Shown in pieces: positions 28,860 through 39,416 of a DNA stretch of 64,000 nucleotides. Source of the stretch: Nitratireductor sp. B36 (GTDB taxonomy: Bacteria > Pseudomonadota > Alphaproteobacteria > Rhizobiales > Rhizobiaceae); contig NZ_JACKZY010000001.1 of the NCBI RefSeq assembly GCF_020833685.1, forward strand, positions 310,001 to 374,000. Direction: 5' to 3'. Under the pieces are notes generated by a model that saw only the letters and a program-made list of their open reading frames with translations, was not told where the DNA came from and did not search any database. Made by a program: the position numbers and the translations under genes. Position 1 is the first letter of the stretch, and every line of letters starts with the position of its first letter.

Positions 28860-29651
28860 TCAGTCTAATCTGAAACCGAAACCCGAGACCAACCGGCGAT
28901 AGCCCTCGACCGGCGCGCCGGAGGTGAAATGGGCAATGTCCTGTCCAGGCGCACCTGCAGAGGCAAGAGGCAGATCCGCTGCCAGCGTGAGGGCACGCCT
29001 TGCAATCGCTTCGGATGTATCGATCCAGTCCACGGGCCAAGGCGCGGTCTTGCGCATGCGGTTCACCAGAAACGGATAATGCGTGCAGGCCAGCACCACG
29101 ATGTCGGTGCGCTTTCCCTCCTGCTCGACAAAACAGGGGGCGATTTCCTGCGCCACGGCCGCCTCATCCACATAGCCTTCGCGCATATACTGCTCGGCAA
29201 GAGCTGCCAGGTTTTCGCTGCCAACCAGGCGGACATGGCACTTGGCCGCATAGTCGCGGATCAGATCGCGCGTGTATTGCCGTTTCACGGTGCCGGGCGT
29301 GGCCAGAACGGACACCAGCCCTGATCTCGTGCGCTCGGCGGCCGGTTTGATCGCGGGAACCGTGCCCACAAAGGTTTCACCAGGAAACACCTCGCGCAAT
29401 CGGTGAATGGCAAGCGTCGAAGCGGTGTTGCAGGCGATCACCGACATGGCTGGCCGATACGTCTCCAGGAGTTCCTCAAAAAGCGTGACCATACGCTCGA
29501 GGAGCGCGCCCTCCTCCCATGCGCCGTAGGGAAAGGCTGCATCATCGGCCACATAGACATAGGGCCGGCCCGGCAGAAGAATGCGCGCTTCCTTGACCAC
29601 CGAAAGGCCGCCAATGCCGGAATCGAAGAAAAGGATCGGCCGGGTCTCCAT
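28860..29651 (-). CDS. murI: glutamate racemase MurI
   Basis: MurI interconverts L- and D-glutamate for peptidoglycan. The 263-residue protein has both catalytic cysteines: Cys74 in VIACNTAST and Cys189 in VLACTHYPF, plus the N-terminal [11 protein letters not shown] and [12 protein letters not shown] at 29651 is chosen (AAGGG five bases upstream); a GTG at 29657 overlaps the stop of trmJ. Both genes are in one transcription direction, with almost no gap. Confidence 0.95.
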   Translation of the reverse strand: METRPILFFDSGIGGLSVVKEARILLPGRPYVYVADDAAFPYGAWEEGALLERMVTLFEELLETYRPAMSVIACNTASTLAIHRLREVFPGETFVGTVPAIKPAAERTRSGLVSVLATPGTVKRQYTRDLIRDYAAKCHVRLVGSENLAALAEQYMREGYVDEAAVAQEIAPCFVEQEGKRTDIVVLACTHYPFLVNRMRKTAPWPVDWIDTSEAIARRALTLAADLPLASAGAPGQDIAHFTSGAPVEGYRRLVSGFGFRLD

Positions 29652-29653
29652 GG

Positions 29654-30442
29654 TCACCCTTCGTCAGGCGCGCCTGCGCCGCGCGGGTTTTTCGGCGAAA
29701 ATTTCTCCAGCGAACGCAACACACCGCGCAACACCGCCAGCTCTTCCACCGTGAAGCCAGGACGTGTGAACAATGCCCGCAAATTGTCCATCATCTTCGG
29801 CTTCTTGTCCTCGGTTCTGAAGTAGCCACGCTCATCCAGCACCTTGTCGAGATAGTGCATGAGGCTTTCAATATGCAGTTTCTCGGCGGGAGCGAGCGCA
29901 ATGTCGGGTGGCCGGACGGCCTGATTGCCCGTCTTGATCCACTCATAGGACATGAGCAGCACCGCCTGCGCGATGTTGAGCGAGGCAAACGCCGGATTGA
30001 CCGGAAAGGTGACGATCTCATCGGCCAGCGCCACTTCCTCATTGGTAAGCCCCCAGCGCTCCCGCCCGAAAAGGATGCCGGTCTTCTGGCCACCGGCAAA
30101 GCGGTTTCGCAGATCTGCGGCGGCTTCGACCGGACCGCGCACGGGCTTGAAATTGTCGCGTGGGCGCGCGGTGGTTGCCAGGACGAAGTTGAGATCCGCC
30201 ACCGCTTCCGCCGGGGTTGCAAAGACCGTGGCCGCGTCGATCACATGGTCGGCGCGACTTGCCGCCGCACGAGCCTTCTCGTTCGGCCAACCATCGCGCG
30301 GGCTGACGAGCCGAAGCTCCGCCAGACCGAAATTGGCCATGGCGCGCGCGACCATGCCGATGTTCTCACCCAGCTGCGGCTCCACCAGAATGATTGCGGG
30401 GCCTTCAGCGAGCATGTCTTGCTGTTTGTCTGTTCCTGCCAT
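29654..30442 (-). CDS. trmJ: TrmJ-type tRNA 2'-O-methyltransferase (SPOUT)
   Basis: A 262-residue SPOUT methyltransferase; TrmJ methylates the 2'-OH of nucleotide 32 in tRNA. Motif 1 is [24 protein letters not shown] (given here in two overlapping parts: [14 protein letters not shown] and [10 protein letters not shown]). Motif 2 is [20 protein letters not shown], and motif 3 is [19 protein letters not shown] with the SAM-binding knot. It has the C-terminal extension (about 165-262) seen in TrmJ. Position 32 is also the target of TtcA, encoded 6 kb away. It is followed directly by murI. Confidence 0.87.
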   Translation of the reverse strand: MAGTDKQQDMLAEGPAIILVEPQLGENIGMVARAMANFGLAELRLVSPRDGWPNEKARAAASRADHVIDAATVFATPAEAVADLNFVLATTARPRDNFKPVRGPVEAAADLRNRFAGGQKTGILFGRERWGLTNEEVALADEIVTFPVNPAFASLNIAQAVLLMSYEWIKTGNQAVRPPDIALAPAEKLHIESLMHYLDKVLDERGYFRTEDKKPKMMDNLRALFTRPGFTVEELAVLRGVLRSLEKFSPKNPRGAGAPDEG

Positions 30443-30491
30443 GATGGGCTGCTGTTACCCGCTTCATGCGCCGCGGTAAAGCATACAATGA

Positions 30492-32618
30492 TCAGTTTGC
30501 GAACATGGCGCTGCGGACAAGTTCGGGAATGATAGCGACCGCCTTGAGGGCGTCCTTCAATGTCTTCTGCCGAGACGCTGTGAGCCGGTCGACAGCGATT
30601 CGGTTGGAGAGCGGTATGCCGGCAGCGATATCCTCCACCTGCTGCTCCAGCACGCGCGCGAGGAGGAAGCGGTGGGCATCGCGCAGCGCGAGAAGATCGC
30701 TGCGGGGCATTGCGGGCAGATCCGCGAGAGCTTCCAGACGGGCGCGCGTGGAGGCATGCGGCAGATGATGACGAATTGCGAGCGCGCGGGCGAGTGCCGA
30801 GATCGGAAACAGGCCATGGAGTTTCAGATCCAAGCGCCCATTGTCCAGCCGAAACCCGCCAAAAATCGTGAAGGGATTGGCGATATTGCGAACGCTTTCA
30901 CCCAGGAGCTTGGCGAATTCAACGCGTTCCGCCCCCTTCTTCCATGCATGGGCTGCAAGCTCGGTCACCAGCCCTTCTTCGCCGTAAACCGCCCGAAGAT
31001 CGTAGAAAATATCGACATTGAGGAGATCCTGCGGCCGCGCCTTTGACACCCAGCCGTCGACACGTTGGCGCCAGGTTTCCGCTGATCCGCGCCAGGGGGG
31101 ATTGCGCGCCATCACACCACCCTTGCAAAGGGGAATTGCTGCCGTGTGGAGATGGTCGGTGAACCTTTCTGCGAAAACCGCAAACCAGCTGTCTTCGGGA
31201 CCGTCGGGTGCACCCGTCGAGAAGATGATGGCATTGTCCTGGTCTGCGGCCAGGAGACTTTCGCCGCGCCCGCCCGATCCCAAAACCATCACGGCGAACG
31301 GCACCGGCGGCGCGCCCTGCCCCTCGGCTTCCATTTCACACAACGCCATACGGCAGGCGCTCGCGGTGATGGAACACAGAATTCCGGAAATGATTTCAGC
31401 GATAATGCGCGTGTCGGTCTCCTCGTCGAGAAGCGCTGACGCTATGACCGCGACGCGCGACCATGCGCCAGCGAGATCGGCGGGCGTTCGCGCATTTTCG
31501 ATCCGCGCCTGGAGGTCGACAGCGGCTCCTGCCCGGAATTTGAGAAAATCACGGGACGAGAGCACGCCAGCCAGGTTTCCGCCGTCATCCGAGACCGCCA
31601 GATGCCGAATTCTCTTTCGGCTCATGAGGCCTAGCGCCTGGTAGAAGAATGCATCGGCCGCCACCGCGATCACCGGCTTTGACGCAATGACCGACACGGG
31701 TTCGGCCAGTGTATCACTGCCTCTGGCAGCGATGGACCGCAGGATATCCCGCTCGGTAACAATGGAATAGGCGGAGACAGGGCTGCCCGCTTCGCCATCC
31801 GCTGCAAGGAGAAGCGAACTGATGCGGCGCTCTGCCATGAGGCGTGCGGCGTCCAACACCACAATGTCGTCACGCACCACGACCGGCTCGGGCGTTGCGG
31901 CTTCCCGCACACGATGGCGGAAAGCATATGGATCGATGGCTTCAAGCGCATGGCGGGCGGCGCCGCTTCGGCGCAGAAAGGGTTCGCTCCACCCGGCTTC
32001 CGCCTGCTGACGCAGGGCTTGAGAGCGCAGGCTTGAGGCGCGCTCGGCCTCGGCGACCGTGCGGATGCCGCGTTCTGCCAGATGCGGTGCCAGCGCGATG
32101 AAGATTTCTCCCGCAATGCGCGCATCTGCGGTTGCCCGGTGGCGCCCGGACGTATCCACCTCCAACCAGGCCGCGATTGCCTCCAGGGAGGCATCGGGCA
32201 GGTGTGAATTGACAAGACCGGCAAGCATGCGCACGCAGAGCGTTCTCGGAGCCTGCCAAAGCAGTCCGGCCCTGTGCGCTTCACGCTCGAGAACGGCCAG
32301 ATCGAAACCCAGTGCGTAACCGACCAGGAGACGGCCGCCGCAATATGCCTCAAAGCGCGGCCAAGCCTCAGCAAAGCCGGGCGCCGTGCGCAGCATCTGT
32401 CCGGTAATGCCGTGAATGGCGGTGGAACGTGGCGGGATGGGAATACCTGGGTCGACCAGTGTCTCGAAAACATCGCCCGGCTGCAGCGCTCCGTCCACCA
32501 GCGCCATACCGCCAAGCTGCAGGATACGTGCTTCCTTCACATCAAGACCGGTGGTCTCGGTGTCGAAAGCCACCGCGTTGGCAGCAATCAGGGGCGTGGC
32601 GTCGGTGACCGGTCTCAC
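30492..32618 (-). CDS. DEDDh exonuclease - CBS pair - DUF294 nucleotidyltransferase fusion
   Basis: A 708-residue multidomain protein. Residues about 15-190 form a DnaQ-like DEDDh 3'-5' exonuclease with intact acidic motifs: AFDTETTGLD (ExoI), GYALGFDLAVLE (ExoII) and HRATADARIAGE (ExoIII with His and Asp). About 235-365 hold two CBS motifs (VVLDAARLMAERRISSLLLA; ALGLMSRKRIRHLAV). About 400-540 hold a DUF294 GlnD-like nucleotidyltransferase (MVLGSGGRGESLLAADQDNA) and a C-terminal DUF294_C helical domain. The likely role is nucleotide signalling with an attached nuclease. GTG at 32618 is taken as the start because it begins the recognisable protein; TTG codons at 32630-32654 fall in a tandem repeat. 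Confidence 0.83.
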   Translation of the reverse strand: MRPVTDATPLIAANAVAFDTETTGLDVKEARILQLGGMALVDGALQPGDVFETLVDPGIPIPPRSTAIHGITGQMLRTAPGFAEAWPRFEAYCGGRLLVGYALGFDLAVLEREAHRAGLLWQAPRTLCVRMLAGLVNSHLPDASLEAIAAWLEVDTSGRHRATADARIAGEIFIALAPHLAERGIRTVAEAERASSLRSQALRQQAEAGWSEPFLRRSGAARHALEAIDPYAFRHRVREAATPEPVVVRDDIVVLDAARLMAERRISSLLLAADGEAGSPVSAYSIVTERDILRSIAARGSDTLAEPVSVIASKPVIAVAADAFFYQALGLMSRKRIRHLAVSDDGGNLAGVLSSRDFLKFRAGAAVDLQARIENARTPADLAGAWSRVAVIASALLDEETDTRIIAEIISGILCSITASACRMALCEMEAEGQGAPPVPFAVMVLGSGGRGESLLAADQDNAIIFSTGAPDGPEDSWFAVFAERFTDHLHTAAIPLCKGGVMARNPPWRGSAETWRQRVDGWVSKARPQDLLNVDIFYDLRAVYGEEGLVTELAAHAWKKGAERVEFAKLLGESVRNIANPFTIFGGFRLDNGRLDLKLHGLFPISALARALAIRHHLPHASTRARLEALADLPAMPRSDLLALRDAHRFLLARVLEQQVEDIAAGIPLSNRIAVDRLTASRQKTLKDALKAVAIIPELVRSAMFAN

Positions 32619-32626
32619 AACACAAT

Positions 32627-32694
32627 CCAAACAACGAGCCAAACAGCGGGCCAATCAAGAGGCCAAACAGCGGGCCAATCAAGAGGCCAAACAG
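32627..32694. repeat. 24-bp tandem repeat built from related 12-mers
   Basis: Two perfect 24-base copies lie at 32639-32662 and 32663-32686, each made of the related 12-mers CCAAACAGCGGG and CCAATCAAGAGG. A degenerate half copy (CCAAACAACGAG) precedes them at 32627 and an 8-base partial copy follows to 32694. The array lies at the 5' end of the exonuclease-CBS-DUF294 gene, covering its likely leader, and overlaps the upstream in-frame TTG codons. Confidence 0.9.
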
Positions 32695-32904
32695 GTGGTT
32701 CTGATTAAATCTGCACCAGAACCGACGCAATTTCATCCGCAGATACCGCCTCTGGGACCAAAGTCTGACCTTTCCTCACAGGGCCGGACCGGCAAATCAC
32801 AGCTCCCCGCTTTGCGCTTTCTGCAAGGGATGCTATAGGGCAGCCGACCTTTGCGCGGCCCCTCTTTGCCGCGTCGTTTTTTACCACAATTGCGGAGCTT
32901 TTTC

Positions 32905-34116
32905 ATGGGTAAGATCAAGGTGGACAATCCGGTCGTCGAGCTCGACGGCGATGAGATGACGCGGATCATCTGGCAGTTCATCAAGGAAAAGCTGATCCAT
33001 CCCTATCTCGACATTGATCTGAAATATTACGATCTCGGCATCGAGGCCCGTGACGAGACCGACGACCAGATCACCGTGGACGCTGCCGAAGCCATCAAGA
33101 AATACGGCGTAGGTGTCAAATGCGCCACCATCACGCCGGATGAGGCGCGCGTCGAGGAATTCGGCCTGAAGCGCATGTATCGTTCGCCCAATGGCACGAT
33201 CCGCAACATTCTGGGCGGTGTGATCTTCCGCGAGCCGATCATCATGAAGAACGTTCCGCGGCTGGTTCCCGGTTGGACGCAGCCGATCATCGTTGGCCGT
33301 CACGCCTTTGGCGACCAGTACCGCGCCACCGATTTCAAGTTCCCCGGCAAGGGCAAGCTGACGATCAAGTTCGTTGGCGAGGATGGCCAGACCATCGAGC
33401 ACGAGGTGTTCGACGCCCCCTCCTCCGGCGTGGCCATGGCCATGTACAATCTTGACGATTCCATCCGCGACTTCGCCCGCGCATCCATGAACTACGCGCT
33501 GATGCGCAAGGTGCCGTGCTACCTCTCCACCAAGAACACGATCATGAAGGCCTATGACGGGCGCTTCAAGGACATCTTCCAGGAGATCTACGAGACCGAA
33601 TTCGAGGACAAGTTCAAGGAAGCCAAGATCACCTATGAGCACCGCCTCATCGACGACATGGTCGCCTCGGCGCTCAAATGGTCGGGTGGCTATGTATGGG
33701 CCTGTAAGAACTATGATGGCGACGTGCAGTCCGACACGGTGGCACAGGGTTTTGGCTCGCTCGGCCTGATGACCTCGGTGCTGATGACGCCGGACGGCAA
33801 GACGGTGGAAGCCGAAGCCGCGCACGGCACGGTGACGCGCCACTACCGCCAGCACCAGAAGGGCGAGGAAACCTCGACCAACTCCATCGCCTCCATCTTC
33901 GCGTGGACGCGTGGCCTTGCCCACCGCGCCAAGCTGGACGACAACAAGGAATTGGCAAACTTTGCCCAGACGCTGGAAAAGGTCTGCATCGATACGGTGG
34001 AATCCGGTCACATGACCAAGGATCTGGCCCTGCTCATCGGCCCCGATCAGCCCTGGCTCTCCACCACCGGCTTTTTGGACAAGATCGACGAGAACCTGCA
34101 GAAGGCCATGGGCTGA
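32905..34116 (+). CDS. icd: NADP-dependent isocitrate dehydrogenase
   Basis: A 403-residue homodimeric, eukaryote-like NADP-IDH of the TCA cycle. Start [20 protein letters not shown], substrate-binding segment [20 protein letters not shown] (about 93-112), and [18 protein letters not shown] are characteristic. The isocitrate-binding residues Ser and Asn in SPNGTIRN are present. ATG at 32905 has GGAGC upstream; an earlier in-frame ATG at 32851 was rejected because the family begins here. A strong terminator follows. Confidence 0.97.
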   Translation: MGKIKVDNPVVELDGDEMTRIIWQFIKEKLIHPYLDIDLKYYDLGIEARDETDDQITVDAAEAIKKYGVGVKCATITPDEARVEEFGLKRMYRSPNGTIRNILGGVIFREPIIMKNVPRLVPGWTQPIIVGRHAFGDQYRATDFKFPGKGKLTIKFVGEDGQTIEHEVFDAPSSGVAMAMYNLDDSIRDFARASMNYALMRKVPCYLSTKNTIMKAYDGRFKDIFQEIYETEFEDKFKEAKITYEHRLIDDMVASALKWSGGYVWACKNYDGDVQSDTVAQGFGSLGLMTSVLMTPDGKTVEAEAAHGTVTRHYRQHQKGEETSTNSIASIFAWTRGLAHRAKLDDNKELANFAQTLEKVCIDTVESGHMTKDLALLIGPDQPWLSTTGFLDKIDENLQKAMG

Positions 34117-34141
34117 GCCCGGCTTTACAGCGAGCAATCAG

Positions 34142-34169
34142 GGCCGCGGAGCAATCCGCGGCCTTTTTT
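34142..34169 (+). terminator. rho-independent terminator of icd
   Basis: Arms GGCCGCGGA (34142-34150) and TCCGCGGCC (34155-34163) with a GCAA tetraloop, followed by six T, 25 bases after the icd stop. Confidence 0.93.
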
Positions 34170-34232
34170 CTGCCCGCAATCGCCGTCCATGAAGGACCAA
34201 CCTGATTCAGTGTGGCTCTTCCGGAACCTGCG

Positions 34233-35210
34233 ATGCGCAAGCGGATAATCCTCCCTCTGGTGGCTCTCGCCGGCCTATACCTCTGGAATGCTTCGTGGCT
34301 TGCCGATGCCCCGGACACGCCACGCCTCTCACTGATTGCCCATCGCGGGGTGCATCAGACCTTCGATCGCACGGGGTTGACCAGCGAAACCTGCACGGCC
34401 GAACGCATCTTCCCACCAGAACACGAGTTCATCGAGAACACGCTGCCCTCCATGGAAGCGGCTTTTGCCGCGGGTGCGGATGTGGTCGAGCTCGACATTC
34501 ACCCGACCACCGATGGCAAATTTGCCGTCATGCATGACTGGACGCTTGATTGCCGCACCGATGGCAGCGGCGTGACGCGCAAGCATGACATGGCGACGCT
34601 GAAAACACTCGATGTCGGCTTTGGCTATACAGCCGATAATGGCAAGACCTTTCCCCTGCGCGGAAAGGGCGTGGGCATGATGCCCTCGCTTGAAGAGGTT
34701 ATGGACCATTTTCCGGAAGGACGTTTTCTGGTCAATTTCAAAAGCCGCGACGAAAATGAGGGCCGACAGATTGCCGAGATGCTTGACGCCAACCCGCGCT
34801 GGCGGGACCGGATCATGGCCGTCTATGGCGGTGACGAGCCTGTAGAGGAAGCCAAGCGGCGTATTTCCGGTCTTCAAGGCTATGGTAAAAAGAGCGCCCT
34901 GAAATGCCTTGGCTTTTACGCTGTGCTTGGCTGGAGTGGCTACGTACCGGCAGAGTGCCGCGACACACTGGTTCCGGTACCCGCCAATTTCGCCCCGTGG
35001 CTGTGGGGCTGGCCAAACCGGTTTCAGGCCCGCATGCACGAAGCCGGCAGCAGTATTATTCTGCTCGGTCCGGCAAGCTTTGATGATCCCGGTTCAACCG
35101 GGATCGATACTCTTGATCAGCTTGAGCTGATCCCACCGAACTTTTCGGGCTATCTTTGGACCAACCATATCGAAGTGATCGGTCCGGCGATGGCAACTGG
35201 CCGGCGGTAG
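34233..35210 (+). CDS. glycerophosphodiester phosphodiesterase family protein
   Basis: A 325-residue GDPD-family enzyme with an N-terminal hydrophobic segment (IILPLVALAGLYLWNASWL), which would export or anchor it. Catalytic signatures are LIAHRGVHQTFD, ENTLPSMEAAFAAGADVVEL joined to DIHPTTDGKFAVMHD, and VNFKSRDENEG. GDPD enzymes hydrolyse glycerophosphodiesters to glycerol-3-phosphate and an alcohol. The long loop with Cys-containing LTSETCTAERIFPPEHEF is an insert beyond the basic fold. ATG at 34233 chosen; a GTG at 34212 is possible. Convergent with alaS, three bases apart. Confidence 0.85.
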   Translation: MRKRIILPLVALAGLYLWNASWLADAPDTPRLSLIAHRGVHQTFDRTGLTSETCTAERIFPPEHEFIENTLPSMEAAFAAGADVVELDIHPTTDGKFAVMHDWTLDCRTDGSGVTRKHDMATLKTLDVGFGYTADNGKTFPLRGKGVGMMPSLEEVMDHFPEGRFLVNFKSRDENEGRQIAEMLDANPRWRDRIMAVYGGDEPVEEAKRRISGLQGYGKKSALKCLGFYAVLGWSGYVPAECRDTLVPVPANFAPWLWGWPNRFQARMHEAGSSIILLGPASFDDPGSTGIDTLDQLELIPPNFSGYLWTNHIEVIGPAMATGRR

Positions 35211-35213
35211 CAC

Positions 35214-37877
35214 TCAGCCTTCCATGGCAGCCTTCACGGCGGCGATGGCGTCGGCAGCCTTCGAGCCATCGGGTCCGCCGGCCTGCGCCATGTCCGGCCG
35301 CCCACCGCCGCCTTTGCCGCCGATGGCAGCGGAGGCAACACGGACGAGATCGACCGCGCTGAAGCGCTCAGTCAGATCCTTGGTTACGCCGACCACGACG
35401 CTCGCCTTGCCCTCTTCCGAAGTTCCCACGAACACGGTGACGCCAGAGCCGAGCGAGGCTTTGCCATCATCGGCCAGCGGCTTCAAATCTTTTGGCGAAA
35501 TGCCCTCGACCACCCGGCCCATGAAGCCGACACCGGCGACGGTTTCCCGACCGCCATCCGCTCCCCCGGCACCGCCGCCGCCAAGAGCCAGCTTGCGCTT
35601 GGCTTCGGAAAGCTCGCGCTCCAGCCTGCGGCGCTCTTCAAGGATAGTCTCCAAGCGTGCGGTGACATCGGCGGGAGCGACCTTCAATGCGCCTGCAGCG
35701 AGCTTCAACTGCTGCTCCTGATGGCCGAGATAGTGGCGAGCCGCATCGGCAGTCAGCGCCTCGATGCGGCGCACACCCGAGGCAACGGCGCTTTCAGAGA
35801 CGATGCGGATCAAGCCGATATCGCCGGTCGCCTTCACATGCGTGCCGCCGCAAAGCTCCAGCGAGTAGGTCTTGCCGGCCTTATCGCCTTCGCGCGCGGT
35901 GCCCATGGAGACAACGCGCACCTCGTCTCCGTATTTTTCACCAAACAGGGCCATGGCCCCCGCCTCAATAGCATCGTCGACTGCCATGAGATGGGTCTCG
36001 ACCGGTGCGTTCTGCAGAACGATGGAATTGGCAATGTCCTCGATGCGGGCCAGTTCCTCGTCCGAAATGGGTTTCGGATGCGAAAAGTCGAAGCGCAGGC
36101 GCTCGGGCGCCACGAGCGACCCCTTCTGCGCCACATGGGTGCCAAGCACCTCGCGCAGCGCCTCATGGAGAAGGTGCGTGGCAGAGTGATTGGCACGAAT
36201 GCGCGTGCGACGCCCATGATCCACCTTCAGCGCGACCACATCACCGGTCCTGACCCTGCCGCTCTCGACACGGCCGAAATGAACCAGAAGCCCATCACCC
36301 TTTTTCTGGGTGTCGGCGATGGCAACGGAAAAGCCTTCGCCCGAAATCAAACCGGTATCGCCCACCTGACCGCCGGATTCGCCGTAGAACGGGGTCTGGT
36401 TGGTTACGATGGCCACCTCGTCGCCTTCTGCCGCGTGATCGACCATCGCGCCATCGCGCACCAGCGCGGAAACAACGCCTTCGGCTTCCTCAGTCTCATA
36501 GCCCAGAAAATCGCTGCCGCCGGTCTTGTCCTTGACGGCGAACCAGACGGCCTCGGTGGCCGCTTCGCCGGAACCGGCCCAGTTTGCGCGGGCCTCGGCC
36601 TTCTGCCGTTCCATCGCGTCATTGAAGCCGCCGAGATCCACATGGATGCCGCGCTGGCGCAGCGCATCCTGTGTCAGATCGAGCGGGAAGCCGTAGGTGT
36701 CGTAAAGCTTGAAGGCGGTTTCGCCGTCGAGCAGGTCGCCCTCGCCCATCTCGCTGGTTGCGTCGGACAGCAGCGTCAGGCCGCGCGCCAGCGTCTTGCG
36801 GAAACGGGTTTCCTCGAGCTTCAGCGTCTCGGTGATGAGCGCCTCACCGCGCACCAGTTCCGGATAGGCCCGACCCATCTCGCGCACCAGCGCCGGCACG
36901 AGGCGCCACATCAGCGGGTCCTTCGACCCGAGAAGCTGGGCGTGGCGCATGGCACGCCGCATGATGCGGCGCAGCACATAGCCGCGCCCCTCATTGGAGG
37001 GCAGAACGCCATCGGCAATCAGAAAGCTGGACGCGCGCAGGTGATCGGCAATGACCTTGTGGCTTGCATGCTGCGCGCCCTCGGCACGCACGCCGGTCGC
37101 CTCCTCGGACGCGTGGATGAGCGCGCGGAAAAGATCGATGTCGTAATTGTCATGCACGCCCTGCAGGACAGCCGCCACGCGTTCGAGCCCCATGCCCGTG
37201 TCGATGGAGGGCCGAGGCAGGTCTACCCGCTCGTCCGGCGTCACCTGCTCGAACTGCATGAAGACGAGGTTCCAGATCTCGATGAAGCGGTCGCCGTCCT
37301 CATCCGGGCTTCCGGGCGGGCCACCGGGAATGTGGTCGCCGTGATCGTAGAAGATTTCCGAGCACGGGCCGCACGGGCCGGTATCTCCCATGGCCCAGAA
37401 ATTGTCGCTCGTTGCGATGCGGATAATACGGTCGTCGGGCAGACCGGCGATCTTCTTCCAGAAGCCGGCCGCCTCGTCGTCCGTGTGGTAGACCGTGACC
37501 AGAAGCCGATTGGGATCGAGGCCGAACTCCTTCGTCACAAGGTTCCACGCAAGCTCGATGGCGCGGTCCTTGAAGTAATCGCCGAAGGAGAAATTGCCCA
37601 TCATCTCGAAGAAGGTGTGATGGCGGGCTGTATAGCCGACATTGTCCAGATCGTTGTGCTTGCCCCCGGCGCGCACGCATTTCTGCGCGGTGACCGCACG
37701 GTCATAGGGGCGCGTCTCCAGGCCGGTAAACACGTTCTTGAACGGCACCATGCCCGCATTGGTGAACATCAGGGTCGGGTCGTTGCGGGGCACAAGCGGG
37801 CCAGAAGCCACGATCTCGTGTCCGTTCTTCTTGAAATAGTCGAGAAAGGTCGACCGGATGTCGTTGACGCCACTCAT
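35214..37877 (-). CDS. alaS: alanyl-tRNA synthetase
   Basis: An 887-residue class II synthetase of normal length. The catalytic domain opens [20 protein letters not shown] with [16 protein letters not shown]. The editing domain has the zinc-binding [11 protein letters not shown] and CGGTH motifs. The C-Ala domain includes a glycine-rich stretch [11 protein letters not shown] and ends [19 protein letters not shown]. Single gene, 217 bases downstream of recA on the same strand. The ATG at 37877 is followed by the conserved [10 protein letters not shown]. Confidence 0.98.
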   Translation of the reverse strand: MSGVNDIRSTFLDYFKKNGHEIVASGPLVPRNDPTLMFTNAGMVPFKNVFTGLETRPYDRAVTAQKCVRAGGKHNDLDNVGYTARHHTFFEMMGNFSFGDYFKDRAIELAWNLVTKEFGLDPNRLLVTVYHTDDEAAGFWKKIAGLPDDRIIRIATSDNFWAMGDTGPCGPCSEIFYDHGDHIPGGPPGSPDEDGDRFIEIWNLVFMQFEQVTPDERVDLPRPSIDTGMGLERVAAVLQGVHDNYDIDLFRALIHASEEATGVRAEGAQHASHKVIADHLRASSFLIADGVLPSNEGRGYVLRRIMRRAMRHAQLLGSKDPLMWRLVPALVREMGRAYPELVRGEALITETLKLEETRFRKTLARGLTLLSDATSEMGEGDLLDGETAFKLYDTYGFPLDLTQDALRQRGIHVDLGGFNDAMERQKAEARANWAGSGEAATEAVWFAVKDKTGGSDFLGYETEEAEGVVSALVRDGAMVDHAAEGDEVAIVTNQTPFYGESGGQVGDTGLISGEGFSVAIADTQKKGDGLLVHFGRVESGRVRTGDVVALKVDHGRRTRIRANHSATHLLHEALREVLGTHVAQKGSLVAPERLRFDFSHPKPISDEELARIEDIANSIVLQNAPVETHLMAVDDAIEAGAMALFGEKYGDEVRVVSMGTAREGDKAGKTYSLELCGGTHVKATGDIGLIRIVSESAVASGVRRIEALTADAARHYLGHQEQQLKLAAGALKVAPADVTARLETILEERRRLERELSEAKRKLALGGGGAGGADGGRETVAGVGFMGRVVEGISPKDLKPLADDGKASLGSGVTVFVGTSEEGKASVVVGVTKDLTERFSAVDLVRVASAAIGGKGGGGRPDMAQAGGPDGSKAADAIAAVKAAMEG

Positions 37878-38000
37878 GATTCAGCCTTTGCGAGAAGCCC
37901 GCCCAGACAAGCGGGGAACAGAAGCCCGCCTTTTAACGTCAGCGCTCAAGCCTGTCCAGAAATCCCGTCAGGACGCAATCACGCAAGCAACCGAGGCCGA

Positions 38001-38032
38001 CAAAAAAACACCGCCAACAGGTGGCGGTGTCC
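38001..38032 (-). terminator. rho-independent terminator of recA
   Basis: On the minus strand ACACCGCC (38023-38030) pairs with GGCGGTGT (38008-38015) around a 7-base loop, followed by seven T. It lies 63 bases after the recA stop, separating recA from alaS. Confidence 0.9.
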
Positions 38033-38094
38033 TGACTTCATCGGATTAAAGCACGCCGGCCCTGCAGATTGTCAGGGCCAGCGAGAATGCAGAG

Positions 38095-39180
38095 CTACTC
38101 CTCGGCGTCGCCGCCGTCCTGGTCGCCTGGTCCGGTATCATCAAGGAACTTCTCGGCAATCAGGCCTGCATTCTGCCGCAGAGCCAATTCGATCTCCTGC
38201 GCCGCCTCTGGATTGTCACGCAGGAACTGCTTGGCGTTCTCACGCCCCTGCCCCAGACGCTGCGAATTGTAGGAGAACCAGGCGCCTGACTTCTCGACAA
38301 TGCCAGCCTTCACGCCGAGATCGATCAACTCGCCGGTCTTGGATACACCTTCACCATACATGATGTCGAACTCGACCTGCTTGAAGGGCGGGGCCATCTT
38401 GTTCTTCACGACCTTGATACGGGTCTGATTGCCCACCGTCTCATCACGATCCTTGACCGAACCGATACGGCGAATGTCGAGACGCACCGAAGAATAGAAT
38501 TTTAGCGCATTGCCGCCCGTGGTCGTCTCCGGCGAACCGAACATGACACCGATCTTCATGCGGATCTGGTTGATGAAGATCACCATGGTCTTCGACCGGG
38601 AGATGGAGGCCGTGAGCTTGCGCAGCGCCTGGCTCATGAGTCGGGCCTGCATGCCCGGCAGGGAATCACCCATTTCACCTTCGATTTCGGCGCGCGGCGT
38701 CAAGGCCGCAACCGAGTCCACGACAATCACATCCAGCGCTCCGGAACGCACGAGTGTGTCGCAGATCTCGAGCGCCTGCTCTCCCGTGTCGGGCTGCGAG
38801 ATCAGAAGGTTTTCCAGATCCACACCCAGCTTGCGGGCATAGACGGGATCAAGCGCATGCTCGGCATCGATGAAGCCGCAAATGCCGCCCTTCTTCTGCG
38901 CTTCAGCGACCGTATGGAGCGCCAGCGTCGTCTTACCGGAGCTTTCCGGACCGTAAATCTCGATAATGCGGCCACGTGGCAGTCCGCCGACGCCCAGTGC
39001 AATATCGAGGCCCAGCGACCCGGTGGAGATGGTCTCGATCTCGACCACCTGATCATTGGCGCCGAGCCGCATGATCGATCCCTTGCCGAAGGCACGTTCG
39101 ATCTGCGATAGCGCCGCATCCAGAGCCTTGGTTTTGTCCACCGAATTATCCTCTACAAGCCGCAATGAATTCTGAGCCAT
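38095..39180 (-). CDS. recA: recombinase RecA
   Basis: A 361-residue RecA. It starts [20 protein letters not shown]; Walker [10 protein letters not shown] is at 77-85; the signature [20 protein letters not shown] (about 215-235) and loop L2 region [19 protein letters not shown] follow. An acidic C-terminal tail is present ([15 protein letters not shown]). RecA filaments on ssDNA drive recombination and LexA cleavage. ATG at 39180 is the family start; a ribosome-site-free extension to 39237 was rejected. A near-perfect LexA box lies upstream at 39306-39320. Confidence 0.98.
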   Translation of the reverse strand: MAQNSLRLVEDNSVDKTKALDAALSQIERAFGKGSIMRLGANDQVVEIETISTGSLGLDIALGVGGLPRGRIIEIYGPESSGKTTLALHTVAEAQKKGGICGFIDAEHALDPVYARKLGVDLENLLISQPDTGEQALEICDTLVRSGALDVIVVDSVAALTPRAEIEGEMGDSLPGMQARLMSQALRKLTASISRSKTMVIFINQIRMKIGVMFGSPETTTGGNALKFYSSVRLDIRRIGSVKDRDETVGNQTRIKVVKNKMAPPFKQVEFDIMYGEGVSKTGELIDLGVKAGIVEKSGAWFSYNSQRLGQGRENAKQFLRDNPEAAQEIELALRQNAGLIAEKFLDDTGPGDQDGGDAEE

Positions 39181-39305
39181 GATACAACACCCCTTCGAGG
39201 TCAATGGAGGCGGTTCCGCCAAATCCGCGATAGCCATCTGTACCCTTTTTGTTCTCTTTTTGCAATAGGCATTAGAGCATTGATAAAGCTACATAAATAC
39301 AATTT

Positions 39306-39320
39306 GTTCTATTTTTGTGC
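39306..39320 (-). promoter_or_regulatory. LexA/SOS box of recA (near consensus)
   Basis: GTTC-TATTTTT-GTGC matches the alphaproteobacterial GTTC-N7-GTTC box at seven of eight fixed bases. It is identical at 14 of 15 positions to the perfect box at 61255-61269. It lies 125 bases upstream of the recA ATG; a second, degenerate copy (GTTC-N7-GCAA) lies at 39251-39265. Confidence 0.75.
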
Positions 39321-39416
39321 GCACAAGATCGCAATCACTACCCTGATGCACGCACATGGCGCCTGGCTTGAGAGCAGAGGAGCATTCCCGCATCAGGCGA
39401 TTCGGAAAGCGCCCCT

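Noticed and set aside
32881-34137. A 418-codon minus-strand frame opposite icd
   Set aside because: Mirror of a complete icd gene; no ribosome site and no family.
35721-38363. An 880-codon open frame on the plus strand opposite alaS and the end of recA
   Set aside because: It lies almost wholly antisense to alaS, whose motifs and length are complete. GC-rich third positions on the coding strand leave long stop-free mirrors; the translation has no domain.
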